This document shows positions 6,890-13,372 of a DNA stretch of 20,547 bases, piece after piece (positions within the stretch are counted from its first letter, which is position 1; every line of letters begins with the position of its first letter). Location of the stretch: contig JBPPNE010000263.1 in the NCBI GenBank assembly GCA_051306415.1, positions 1-20,547 of the forward strand, in the 5' to 3' direction. The notes under the pieces were generated by a model. It saw only the letters and a list, made by a program, of their open reading frames with translations, was not told the origin of the DNA and made no database searches. Position numbers and translations under genes: made by a program. The stretch is from CBDDRG01 sp051306415. Lineage in GTDB: Bacteria; Pseudomonadota; Gammaproteobacteria; Pseudomonadales; Porticoccaceae.

Positions 6890-7450
6890 CGCGGCCGCCT
6901 GCGGCACCAGTTCCCCCTTCAAAGCCAGTAGCGCATTGCGACGGTCTTCGCGTAGCGCAGGCACGACGTATATCTCGTGGAGGACTTCGGAGAGCGACGC
7001 GAGAATGATTCGGAGATGCTTGGCTTCCCATCCGTCGTAGGAGTTCTCATGCACCTTGGAGCTCGTTACCTGCTGGATGGTTAGCAATGTATCGAAGAAA
7101 GCCGGCTCCACCTCCGGATGCATTTGCTTTAACGCCTTAATCCTGTCCTCGTAGTTGTCCCCGGCTGCCTTGTTCAAGGTGCCAAGCTCGTAGACGATTT
7201 TTCTGGCGCATGCGGACGCACCGGTGAGGTAATTGCTCTTCAGGCAGCCCTCCGCCTCTGTCAGAAGCTCGCGCAAAACCCGGGGCACTCTTTCATCCAA
7301 AACAAAAAACGATGTCGGTACTGAGTAGAAAAACGATTCGTCAAGCGTGCGCCCCACATCCACTTCTTTCTCAAAGGCGAAGCGCCATCTGTGGGTGCCA
7401 TTTACTTGACCAATGTGCTGGGTGTCCAACTTCTTGAATGTGAGATGCAT
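6836..7450 (-). CDS. DUF4145-like protein, C-terminal part of a split cassette gene
   Basis: This 204-residue frame begins MHLTFKKLDTQ and continues, in the same reading frame, the 57-residue zinc-ribbon ORF at 7457-7630; a lone TAA (7459-7457) separates them. Residues about 55-165 are helical with the pattern of the DUF4145 family (EAEGCLKSNYLTGASACARK, then YEDRIKAL and a late KVHENSYDGWEAKH segment). Function of that family is unknown to me beyond frequent association with mobile or restriction loci. The final 20 or so residues (alanine/proline-rich, from about 185) are encoded by the attC site itself. There is no ribosome site before the ATG, so independent translation is doubtful. The body of the gene is more A+T-rich than lpxK and kdsB around it. 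Confidence 0.6.
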   Translation of the reverse strand: MHLTFKKLDTQHIGQVNGTHRWRFAFEKEVDVGRTLDESFFYSVPTSFFVLDERVPRVLRELLTEAEGCLKSNYLTGASACARKIVYELGTLNKAAGDNYEDRIKALKQMHPEVEPAFFDTLLTIQQVTSSKVHENSYDGWEAKHLRIILASLSEVLHEIYVVPALREDRRNALLALKGELVPQAAAAQPAVQADGPASGEPAA

Positions 7451-7456
7451 GGACTG

Positions 7457-7630
7457 TTAACCACACGAGTGGCATTGCACGAAGTAGCCAAAGCAACGTT
7501 TCTTGTCTGTCCAATCGAAACTGACGCTCTGGAACACGGTGTAAGAAACATGTCGCCTGTTACAGAACGGACAGTTGTAGATCGTAGTATCGATAAAGTA
7601 GCGATTGTCCAAATGAGACTGGTCTGGCAT
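7457..7630 (-). CDS. Small zinc-ribbon ORF, N-terminal part of the split cassette gene
   Basis: A 57-residue product starts at ATG 7630, with AAGGAA five bases upstream, a good ribosome site that overlaps the lpxK stop codon. It contains C20-P-F-C23 and C53-H-S-C56, a four-cysteine zinc ribbon, and ends right after it with G-stop. Reading through the TAA gives QS and then the MHLTF start of the 204-residue frame, so the full gene would be 264 codons: zinc ribbon plus DUF4145-like helical domain. The simplest reading is a nonsense mutation in a formerly intact gene; read-through, or a functional stand-alone ribbon, remain possible. It is not a Trm112/YcaR protein, although that small zinc protein sits at this position in related operons. 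Confidence 0.65.
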   Translation of the reverse strand: MPDQSHLDNRYFIDTTIYNCPFCNRRHVSYTVFQSVSFDWTDKKRCFGYFVQCHSCG

Positions 7631-7639
7631 ATCGATTCC

Positions 7640-8743
7640 TTACTCTGCGGCCCAACGTCGGCTAAAGGGTAGCAGTTGGTGGATTCGCGCGAGCAATAAA
7701 GTAAGCATTTCCGCCGGCAATTGCGCGGCGACGTCGAGCACCCAGGTGTTGGGTCCGGCGAATTCCGCGCATTTCACCGCATCCTTGGCGGTCATTACCA
7801 GCGGCAGAGCATCGCCAAACTCGAGATCGGCGGCGCAAAAGCGGTGGTGATCGGGGAAGGCATGCAGGTGCGGTGTAAGTCCGAGCCGGATCAGGGTTGC
7901 CGCAAAGCGTGCGGGGTTGCCGATGCCGGCGACGGCGTGGATCTCGCGCGGGCCGCGCCAGGCATCCGGTGCCATCAGCGCGGCGCTGGCCAGGTGGCGA
8001 AAGTGCATCGGCGCCAGTTCCATGGTGAAGCAACGGGGTGCGGGCGAAACATGGTGCTGTAGCGGATTGTGCTGTGGCGGTCGGAACCCCGGGCCATTCA
8101 CCACCACCATATCGACGCTCGCCAGCCGCCTGACCGGTTCGCGCAGTGGGCCGGCGGGCAGGCAATAACCGTTGCCGACACCGCGCTCGCCGTCGATGAC
8201 GGCGATTTCGATGTCGCGGTGAAGGCGGTAGTGCTGCAAACCGTCGTCGCTGAGAATCAGGTTGGTATCGGTCTGCGCGAGGAGGAATTCCGCCGCGCGC
8301 CGGCGGTCGGCGCCGACCACCACGGGACAGCCGGTGGCGCGCGCGATGAGCAGCGGTTCATCGCCCACCTGCGCCGGTGAACTGCTGGCGGTCACCCGTA
8401 GCGGACGCCGGCTGCCGTGGCCACCGTAGCCGCGGCTGATGATGCCGGGACGCAGGCCGGCGATGACGAGTTGCTCGGCGAGGGCGATAATCAGGGGTGT
8501 TTTACCGGTGCCGCCGACGGTGATGTTGCCGACCACAATAACGGGGGCTGACAGCGGTTTGCCCTGGAAGCGGCTCCGCAGCAGCGCGCGCCGCGCCGTC
8601 ACTCCGAGGCGGAACACCCCGGCGAGAGGCGCTAACCATCGGGTCCAGCCCGCCGGTGCGTACCAGGATCGCATCAGGCTGGCGCCGAACACCGCGAGGA
8701 CGTCAGCCGGCGGCGACAAAGTGCTGCTGGTAGAGCTCGGCAT
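7640..8743 (-). CDS. lpxK: Tetraacyldisaccharide 4'-kinase
   Basis: LpxK phosphorylates the lipid A disaccharide at the 4' position to give lipid IVA at the inner membrane. The P-loop GNITVGGTGKTP lies at residues 72-83 and the catalytic region LILSDDGLQHYRLHRDIEI with DGERGVGNG follows near 165-195; both are family hallmarks. The start is uncertain. ATG 8743 follows GGGAGG but overlaps msbA by 41 bp, in a region where the msbA protein sequence is itself conserved. ATG 8674 (MRSWYAPAGW) would give 344 residues and better matches the E. coli N-terminus. The last residues (WAAE) are encoded by the inserted cassette; before insertion the protein would have ended LLPFSRR. Confidence 0.95.
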   Translation of the reverse strand: MPSSTSSTLSPPADVLAVFGASLMRSWYAPAGWTRWLAPLAGVFRLGVTARRALLRSRFQGKPLSAPVIVVGNITVGGTGKTPLIIALAEQLVIAGLRPGIISRGYGGHGSRRPLRVTASSSPAQVGDEPLLIARATGCPVVVGADRRRAAEFLLAQTDTNLILSDDGLQHYRLHRDIEIAVIDGERGVGNGYCLPAGPLREPVRRLASVDMVVVNGPGFRPPQHNPLQHHVSPAPRCFTMELAPMHFRHLASAALMAPDAWRGPREIHAVAGIGNPARFAATLIRLGLTPHLHAFPDHHRFCAADLEFGDALPLVMTAKDAVKCAEFAGPNTWVLDVAAQLPAEMLTLLLARIHQLLPFSRRWAAE

Positions 8744-10562
8744 AACGCCCTCCCGCCGCGAGCAAGGACTGGTGGGTGCCCTCTTCGACGAGGCGACCCT
8801 GCTCCAGCACCAGAATGCGGTCGGCGTTTTCCACCGTGCTCAGGCGGTGGGCGATGACAAAGGTGGTGCGACCTTTCATGGCCACTTCAAGAGCGGCCTG
8901 GATATAGCGCTCGGACTCGGTGTCGAGCGCCGAGGTGGCTTCATCGAGAATCAGGATCGGCGCATCCTTGAGCAGCGCCCGCGCGATGGCCAGACGCTGG
9001 CGCTGACCGCCGGACAGCATCACGCCGTCATCGCCGATCAGGGTGTCGAAGCCTTCCGGCAGCGCTTCGATGAAGTCGAGCGCATAGGCCATCCGCGCGG
9101 CCTCGCGCACCTGCGCCGGTGAATGCTGGGCGAGTTCGCCGTAGGCGATATTGTGGTAAACGCTGTCGTTGAACAGGGTGACCTGCTGGCTTACCAGGGA
9201 GATGTGCTTGCGCAGATTGATCAGCCGATACGCATTGACATCAATGCCATCGAGCAGGATTTCGCCTTCGGTGTGGTTGTAAAAGCGCGGAATCAGGCTG
9301 ACCAGCGTACTTTTGCCGGCGCCGGAGGAGCCCACCAGGGCGATGGTCTCACCGGGGGCGACGCTGAAACTGATGTCGTTCAGCACCGGTTCGCGACTCT
9401 TGCCGTAGGAAAAACCAACGCCCTTGAACTGAAAACGGCCCTCGACCCGGTCCTTTTCATGGCTACCCGAATCAACCTCCTCCTCCCGATCCAGTGTCGA
9501 GAACAGGGTTTCGGCGGCCGCGATGCCCTGCTGAACCTGCTCGTTGATCTGGGTGAGCTGGCGCAGCGGCTTGCCCATCAACGAGGCAGTGAAAATGAAT
9601 TTGGCGAAACCGCCGGTGGTCATGGTCTGAAGAATTTCCGGCGTCAGTGTCAGCCAGATCAGCACACTCATCGCGATGGCAACCAGCAGCTGCACCAAGG
9701 GTGTGCTGATCCCCGAGGTCGCCGCGAGCTTCAGGCTCTGGCGCCGGTTGGTGTTGCTGGCTTTGAGCATGCGCGCTTTTTCGTATGCCTGACCACCGAA
9801 CAGGTACATCTCGCGGTAACCGGTGACCGCCTCCTGAGCGACCTGAGTGACGTCGCCCATCGCCGATTGAATTTTCTTGCTGAGGCGGCGCAGGCGCCGG
9901 CTGACGGTGCTGACAATCAGCGCGATGAACGGTGTGATGGTGAAAAATATCAGCGCCAGATGCCAGTTCAGGTAGAACAGATAGGCCATCAGGCCGATCA
10001 CCAGCGAGCCTTCGCGGATCGCCACCTTGAGCGCAGTGGTGGTCGCGCCCATCAGTTGCTGGACGTGAAAGGTCAGCCGGGTAACCAGATGGCCAACCAT
10101 CTCAGAGTCAAAATAGGTGCTGGGCAGGCGGGTGTACTTGTTGAATACGAGGTTGCGGAGCCGGTGCACCACGCCCTGGGAGATATAACTCATGCCGTAA
10201 TTGCCGACCAGAAAGCCGACCCCGCGCAACAGCGCCATGCCGATCAGCATCGCCGGAATGCCGACCCGGCTCTGCGCCAGCACATCGCCGCCACTCGTTA
10301 GAGAGGTGGCGACCCAGGCGGTCAGGCCGGCATCGACCTTTTTGATGTCGATGCCGGACACATCCACTTGTTCGCCCGTCACCAGGGTGAGCACGTCGAT
10401 CAGATAGCCGAGCATATCGACGGCCGCGATCTCCATGGCGCCAAATAGCCACAGTCCCAGGGTACTGGCGATAAAGATCGCCCAGTAGGGTTTCAGATAG
10501 GCTAGCAGCCGCAGATAGGTTGCGATGCCAGGGTATTTCATCAGAAACGAACGCGGTGCCAT
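8703..10562 (-). CDS. msbA: Lipid A export ATP-binding/permease protein MsbA
   Basis: This homodimeric ABC transporter flips lipid A-core across the inner membrane. With the start at ATG 10562 (TGGA six bases upstream) it has 619 residues: a six-helix transmembrane domain (about 27-335) and a nucleotide-binding domain with Walker A GSSGAGKST (411-419), signature LSGGQ (516-520), Walker B ILILDE (536-541) and the switch histidine in AHRLS (571-575). Residues about 62-98 form a longer extracytoplasmic loop than in E. coli MsbA. Other possible starts are ATG 10586 and ATG 10541; the open frame continues upstream into exbD, which argues against anything longer. It lies between exbB-exbD and lpxK, an arrangement that groups lipid A kinase with exporter. 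Confidence 0.95.
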   Translation of the reverse strand: MAPRSFLMKYPGIATYLRLLAYLKPYWAIFIASTLGLWLFGAMEIAAVDMLGYLIDVLTLVTGEQVDVSGIDIKKVDAGLTAWVATSLTSGGDVLAQSRVGIPAMLIGMALLRGVGFLVGNYGMSYISQGVVHRLRNLVFNKYTRLPSTYFDSEMVGHLVTRLTFHVQQLMGATTTALKVAIREGSLVIGLMAYLFYLNWHLALIFFTITPFIALIVSTVSRRLRRLSKKIQSAMGDVTQVAQEAVTGYREMYLFGGQAYEKARMLKASNTNRRQSLKLAATSGISTPLVQLLVAIAMSVLIWLTLTPEILQTMTTGGFAKFIFTASLMGKPLRQLTQINEQVQQGIAAAETLFSTLDREEEVDSGSHEKDRVEGRFQFKGVGFSYGKSREPVLNDISFSVAPGETIALVGSSGAGKSTLVSLIPRFYNHTEGEILLDGIDVNAYRLINLRKHISLVSQQVTLFNDSVYHNIAYGELAQHSPAQVREAARMAYALDFIEALPEGFDTLIGDDGVMLSGGQRQRLAIARALLKDAPILILDEATSALDTESERYIQAALEVAMKGRTTFVIAHRLSTVENADRILVLEQGRLVEEGTHQSLLAAGGRYAELYQQHFVAAG

Positions 10563-10596
10563 GGTTGATCCAGAGAAATTAAACATTATTGGCCGG

Positions 10597-11073
10597 CTAG
10601 CGCACAGGAGCGGGAGACGCAGAGGCTCGCGGCGATGAGGTTTCTGCAGCCGAGGCTGGCTCAGTGGTGGCCTGGGTCGCAATGCTCAGGTGGCGGAAGC
10701 CGAGCTGGCCGGCGACATCCATCGCTCCGACCACCGCCTGGTGATTGGTGCCCGCATCGGCGGCGATCACCAGGGGGGTATCCATTGGCTCGGCCGCCAC
10801 TTCGTGCAGGGCTTTGCGCAGGGTGCTGAGCTCGCGGTTGACCAGGGCCGCACCATTGATTGAATAGCTGCCGTCCTTGGCAACCAGGAGCTCAACCGCC
10901 TTTTGGGGGGCTTCGGCGGCATCGCCATCGGCGCGCGGGAGTTCGATGGAGAGGTGATTGCTCTTGCTCAGGCTGGAGGTCACGATAAAAAAAATCAGCA
11001 CCACCAGCAGCACATCAATCATCGGAGTGACGTTGATTTCATCCGCCGAGGGTCGTTTGCGGCGAAAGCTCAC
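10597..11073 (-). CDS. exbD: Biopolymer transport protein ExbD/TolR family
   Basis: This is an inner-membrane subunit that uses the proton gradient together with an ExbB-type partner. The 158-residue product has a short cytoplasmic N-terminus (INVTPMIDVLLVVLIFFIV), a single transmembrane helix at about 18-36 containing the proton-path aspartate D20, and a periplasmic domain ending in a Ser/Ala/Pro-rich tail. The GTG start overlaps the exbB stop as GTGA. No TonB gene is nearby; the link with msbA and lpxK suggests service to an envelope process, but which outer-membrane partner is energised cannot be seen. Confidence 0.93.
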   Translation of the reverse strand: MSFRRKRPSADEINVTPMIDVLLVVLIFFIVTSSLSKSNHLSIELPRADGDAAEAPQKAVELLVAKDGSYSINGAALVNRELSTLRKALHEVAAEPMDTPLVIAADAGTNHQAVVGAMDVAGQLGFRHLSIATQATTEPASAAETSSPRASASPAPVR

Positions 11074-11705
11074 GGCGTGCGGTGCTCCTCCAATGCGTGC
11101 TCCTGATTATCGAGAAGGGCATCCACCAGCACACTCGACTGAGCTTCCATTTGCAGCGCGAGGGCATCGATCCGGCGATTGAAATAGCGGTGTAACGCGG
11201 TGGCGGGAATGGCGATGAACAAACCGGTGGCCGTGGTGATCAAGGCTTCGGAGATGCCACCAGCCATGCCGGTGGAATTTCCCGGCCCATGGGCCGCCAC
11301 CGTGTTGAATACCTGGATCATGCCGAATACCGTACCGAGCAGGCCGAGCAGGGGCGAGATGGACGCGATGGTGCTGAGCGAGGTGAGATAGCGCTCCAGG
11401 CGGTGGATTACCAGGCCAGCGGCGTCGGCGATACTGTCTTTGATGACATCCCGGCTGCCGTTGGCATTGCTCAAGCCGGCCGCCAACAGGGTGCCCAGCG
11501 GTGATGACAGGCGCAGCTGGCGGAGCTTTTCCGGTGTCATTTCGCCACGGCTGAACCATTGCCAAGTCTGGCCGAGGAGGTCGGCCGGGATCACTTTGTG
11601 CGGGCGTAGGCTGAGGAAACGCTCGATGGTGATCGTCATCACTGCGATTGAGCAGAATATGAGGGGAACCATCACCGGGCCCCCGGCAACTAGGAGTTCG
11701 AACAC
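11070..11705 (-). CDS. exbB: MotA/TolQ/ExbB proton channel family protein
   Basis: This is the pentameric partner of the ExbD-type protein. The 211-residue product has three transmembrane segments (about 8-25, 105-135 and 150-175), with the conserved channel region ISPLLGLLGTVFGMI and the third-helix TTATGLFIAIPA. I chose GTG 11705 because it follows GAGGG with a five-base gap and yields VFELLVAGGPVMVPLIFCS, the usual family N-terminus; a GTG five codons upstream is possible. It is the first gene of the long leftward array, and a candidate promoter lies at 11736-11744. Confidence 0.93.
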   Translation of the reverse strand: MFELLVAGGPVMVPLIFCSIAVMTITIERFLSLRPHKVIPADLLGQTWQWFSRGEMTPEKLRQLRLSSPLGTLLAAGLSNANGSRDVIKDSIADAAGLVIHRLERYLTSLSTIASISPLLGLLGTVFGMIQVFNTVAAHGPGNSTGMAGGISEALITTATGLFIAIPATALHRYFNRRIDALALQMEAQSSVLVDALLDNQEHALEEHRTP

Positions 11706-11735
11706 TGTTTCCCTCAGCACCCGTGAAGTGGCGCA

Positions 11736-11744
11736 ACTCTACCA
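11736..11744 (-). promoter_or_regulatory. Candidate extended -10 promoter for the exbB-led operon
   Basis: The minus strand reads TGGTAGAGT about 30 bases before the exbB start, resembling an extended -10 (TGn-TAGAGT, four of six in the hexamer). A TTGCGA lies 14 bp upstream, too close for a standard -35. The rest of the interval to 11955 shows no gene. Confidence 0.35.
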
Positions 11745-11838
11745 CAAGCGCTCCGTCGCAACATCGACGCAGCCGGTGGCAAAGACGATTGCCGTGTGCG
11801 TCCACCGGTTGCCAGAGCGGTGTTGATAGTGTCTCAGT

Positions 11839-11866
11839 TTGAAATTTTGGCAGAAAGGTTTATCGT
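11839..11866 (+). promoter_or_regulatory. Candidate sigma-70 promoter for the accessory block
   Basis: TTGAAA (11839-11844) and TATCGT (11861-11866) are separated by 16 bp and lie about 90 bp upstream of the ORF at 11956. The -35 matches consensus at five of six positions and the -10 at four of six. It is in the A+T-rich patch that begins near 11825, possibly the left end of the inserted block. Confidence 0.4.
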
Positions 11867-11955
11867 ATCGGGTACCTAGATTCCCCGGCCAGTATTGCTC
11901 GCAATGCACCGGCGCAGCGACATAGACCACGAAGCCGCGAACACGAGAAACAGCA

Positions 11956-12204
11956 ATGACCAAAATGAGTCAGACAAGAAAGGCCGGAAAGGGCATAGTC
12001 AACCCGCCCGCGGATGAAGGGATTCCTATGCCCATTAAAGACCAGAAAGAACTCTGGAGCGAATGCACGCTGGAAGATGGGACCAAGATCCGCATCAGGC
12101 CCGTCATAATAGAGATCAGGAAGCTCAATCAAGTCGGTGCCGATGGCAATTACTCGGTTAAAAGCACCTTGGTTGTTGATGTTCAACCTCCCCCCAAAGC
12201 ATAG
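11956..12204 (+). CDS. Small hypothetical protein, accessory block ORF 1
   Basis: This is an 82-residue product with a basic, polar N-terminus and then a compact segment, ELWSECTLEDGTKIRIRPV, followed by IIEIRKLN, GADGNYSVKS and LVVDV, a beta-strand-rich pattern ending in PPPKA. I recognise the look of a family of short hypothetical proteins but no function. ATG 11956 is preceded by GAGAAA; internal ATGs at codons 4 and 25 are alternatives, and a start at codon 25 would leave just the conserved-looking core. Composition is more A+T-rich than the flanking exbB and pilZ genes, suggesting acquisition. Confidence 0.55.
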   Translation: MTKMSQTRKAGKGIVNPPADEGIPMPIKDQKELWSECTLEDGTKIRIRPVIIEIRKLNQVGADGNYSVKSTLVVDVQPPPKA

Positions 12205-12367
12205 ATGGCTTATGAACACGTGCGTCGAAAGGTTTCCACCTCTACAAAACCTTCAAAGCCCGATGGGGTGGAGCTCACCTTCCACTAGGGCAACTACCGC
12301 TGTAACCAGTTGGCACCGTCAACCGAAAACAGACGAGCACACAATAGACGAGCACACAATAAAGAGA
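12205..12367 (+). other. Spacer between accessory ORFs 1 and 2, with an exact 15-bp duplication
   Basis: An ATG directly abuts the ORF 1 stop (TAGATGG) and opens a 27-codon frame to 12288 (MAYEHVRRKVST...) that I do not recognise. AAGGTTT and AAACCTT near 12229-12252 can form a 7-bp hairpin. AGACGAGCACACAAT occurs twice in perfect tandem at 12331-12345 and 12346-12360, just before ORF 2. The spacer could hold the remains of a longer N-terminus of ORF 2 or of a separate small gene. Confidence 0.4.
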
Positions 12368-12637
12368 GTGGTATTTGTTGCGCCCTATGAACTAGGCCAC
12401 TACAAAGTCACTAAGTCACTTAATATTTCTATTGAGTGCCTCGCTGAAGATGAATTTGTAGCGACGTTTGATGAGGCCGAACTTGCTATCGCTGAGGACA
12501 CTATTGTCGAAGCGGTGAATGCCATTAAACGTGAATTGGTAGAAGTCTACAAACTCTATACTTCTGGTGAAAAGCTGGGCCCGAGACCCAAAAGACAATT
12601 AGCTGCTCTGGAGAAGTACGTTGTCAAAAGGAGGTAG
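12368..12637 (+). CDS. HicB-like small protein, accessory block ORF 2 (putative antitoxin)
   Basis: This is an 89-residue product from GTG 12368. The core (SLNISIECLAEDEFVATFDEAELAIAED, seen as a beta-hairpin with VATFDEAEL, then EAVNAIKRELVEVYKL) resembles the partial RNase H-like HicB fold, in which a short strand pair is followed by a helix, and it ends LGPRPKRQLAALEKYV. The open frame extends to 12137, but the upstream part is low-quality coding and includes a 15-bp duplication, so the true start is unclear and the GTG has no proper ribosome site. The stop overlaps the start of ORF 3 by 17 bp, the usual geometry of a two-gene module. The antitoxin role is inference only. Confidence 0.5.
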   Translation: MVFVAPYELGHYKVTKSLNISIECLAEDEFVATFDEAELAIAEDTIVEAVNAIKRELVEVYKLYTSGEKLGPRPKRQLAALEKYVVKRR

Positions 12638-12917
12638 CCCTCTTCTGGGTAGACACGCAGAAGTGATAGCGAAGAAATTACAGGCAACGATTAATGCAAG
12701 CGGCAAGCATATACGTGCTGTTGTCAAACATAATGACGTCATCATCGCCCAATTCGGGTGGCGTCATGATAGAACAAAGGGCAATGGCAACATTCCTAAG
12801 GACTTAGGGGTGAGTGAACGGCTCCTGGTGGAAATGGCCAAATGCCACCATGATCGAGAAGCGTATCTCGGGTGGTTGAGGGACAAGGGTGAGCTAACAG
12901 ACAAACCTTTGCTCTAA
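12621..12917 (+). CDS. Small basic protein, accessory block ORF 3 (putative partner of ORF 2)
   Basis: This is a 98-residue product from TTG 12621, with GGAG seven bases upstream inside ORF 2. A perfect AGGAGGT lies downstream at 12629-12635, nine bases before an in-frame CTG (12645), which could be an alternative start. The protein has a charged N-terminal helix (RHAEVIAKKLQ), a central VVKHNDVIIAQFGWRHDR, the segment GNIPKDLGVSERLLVEMA and a C-terminal EAYLGWLRDKG. The HIP-like central region and size suggest a HicA-type or unrelated toxin, but I cannot see the HicA catalytic histidine context clearly. It could equally be a non-toxic cassette protein. Confidence 0.5.
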   Translation: MSKGGSPLLGRHAEVIAKKLQATINASGKHIRAVVKHNDVIIAQFGWRHDRTKGNGNIPKDLGVSERLLVEMAKCHHDREAYLGWLRDKGELTDKPLL

Positions 12918-12958
12918 ATCCTATTGTGCTCATACACACCATTTTTTGGATGGCCAGC

Positions 12959-13058
12959 GCCTAAAAGACGAGAGCGGGAGTGGTCAAGCGGGCTGGATTT
13001 CAAGCCGAGACACTACCCACTGTTGCGACGCCTTTCGCAGAACGCCCCCTTGTTAGGC
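12959..13058 (+). repeat. 100-bp imperfect palindrome, weak attC candidate
   Basis: It begins 41 bp after the ORF 3 stop. GCCTAA (12959-12964) pairs with TTAGGC (13053-13058), and GAGAGCG (12970-12976) pairs with CGCCCCC (13043-13049) if two G-T pairs are allowed. The inside holds GGGAGTG/CACTACCC with one bulge and a TGCGA/TCGCA hairpin. The right end AACGCC...GTTAGGC is typical of the 3' half of attC sites, and the placement after an ORF fits. Against it, the left outer box lacks the AAC of RYYYAAC, and no matching GTT boundary was found left of ORF 1. The rest of 12918-13096 holds no gene. Confidence 0.35.
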
Positions 13059-13096
13059 ATAATGACGCGGTCCATCAGCGCAGGGAATTGCCGTCC

Positions 13097-13372
13097 ATGG
13101 AGCGCCGCCAGCACACCCGCCACCGCACCCTCGTCAAGGTCTATCTGGCCGCGCCCGGCCGCAAGGGCCGCGCCTGCGCCGCGCGGAATCTGAGTGCCAC
13201 CGGCGTATTTATCGAGTCGGCGGACCTGGATCTGGAAAAGGGCCAGCAGGTCGAGCTGGCTTTCACCGTCCGCCTCGGCGCAATCACCAAGATTCACCGG
13301 CGCATCGCCGTGGTGACCCGCATCACCAACAACGGCACGGGGCTGTGCATGCGCGGTTTGCCGCGACGCTAG
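13097..13372 (+). CDS. Stand-alone PilZ domain protein
   Basis: This is a 91-residue product. The N-terminus MERRQHTRHR supplies the arginine-rich RxxxR switch (R4-R8/R10), and N31-L-S-x-x-G is the second c-di-GMP-binding motif ((D/N)xSxxG). The remainder is a compact beta-barrel with no additional domain. Single-domain PilZ proteins act as c-di-GMP adaptors, for example in type IV pilus function or motility; the target here is unknown. The ATG follows CAGGGA at a rather long spacing. Its stop codon lies within the first copy of a 16-bp tandem repeat. Confidence 0.85.
   Translation: MERRQHTRHRTLVKVYLAAPGRKGRACAARNLSATGVFIESADLDLEKGQQVELAFTVRLGAITKIHRRIAVVTRITNNGTGLCMRGLPRR

Larger units (their letters stand above)
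6828..7655 (-). mobile_element. Solitary integron-type gene cassette inserted between lpxK and kdsB
   Basis: On the minus strand the segment starts TTGGGC directly after a G at 7656, so the boundary reads G|TTGGGC, an exact match to the cassette core GTTRRRY. It carries one gene oriented toward its 3' end and terminates in an attC-like palindrome (6889-6828) whose outer box GCCCAAC is the exact complement of the boundary, as required if the segment closed into a circle. The far junction reads G|ATAGCC, fitting the G(A/T)T secondary sites used by integron integrases. Joining the two flanks regenerates CGA TAG, an in-frame stop for lpxK, 15 bp before kdsB. No integrase gene and no other array cassette is in the window. 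The structural points are read directly from sequence; that an integrase inserted it is inference. Confidence 0.82.

Noticed and set aside
7457..7630. Trm112/YcaR small zinc protein, expected between lpxK and kdsB
   Set aside because: Size and cysteines are suggestive, but the sequence lacks the Trm112 pattern (an N-terminal LLEILACP-type motif). It continues in frame into the DUF4145-like body, and it lies inside the cassette.
12888..12894. AGCTAAC as the left outer box of an attC after ORF 3
   Set aside because: It lies within the ORF 3 coding region, mismatches RYYYAAC at one position and has no complementary partner box near 13052-13058.
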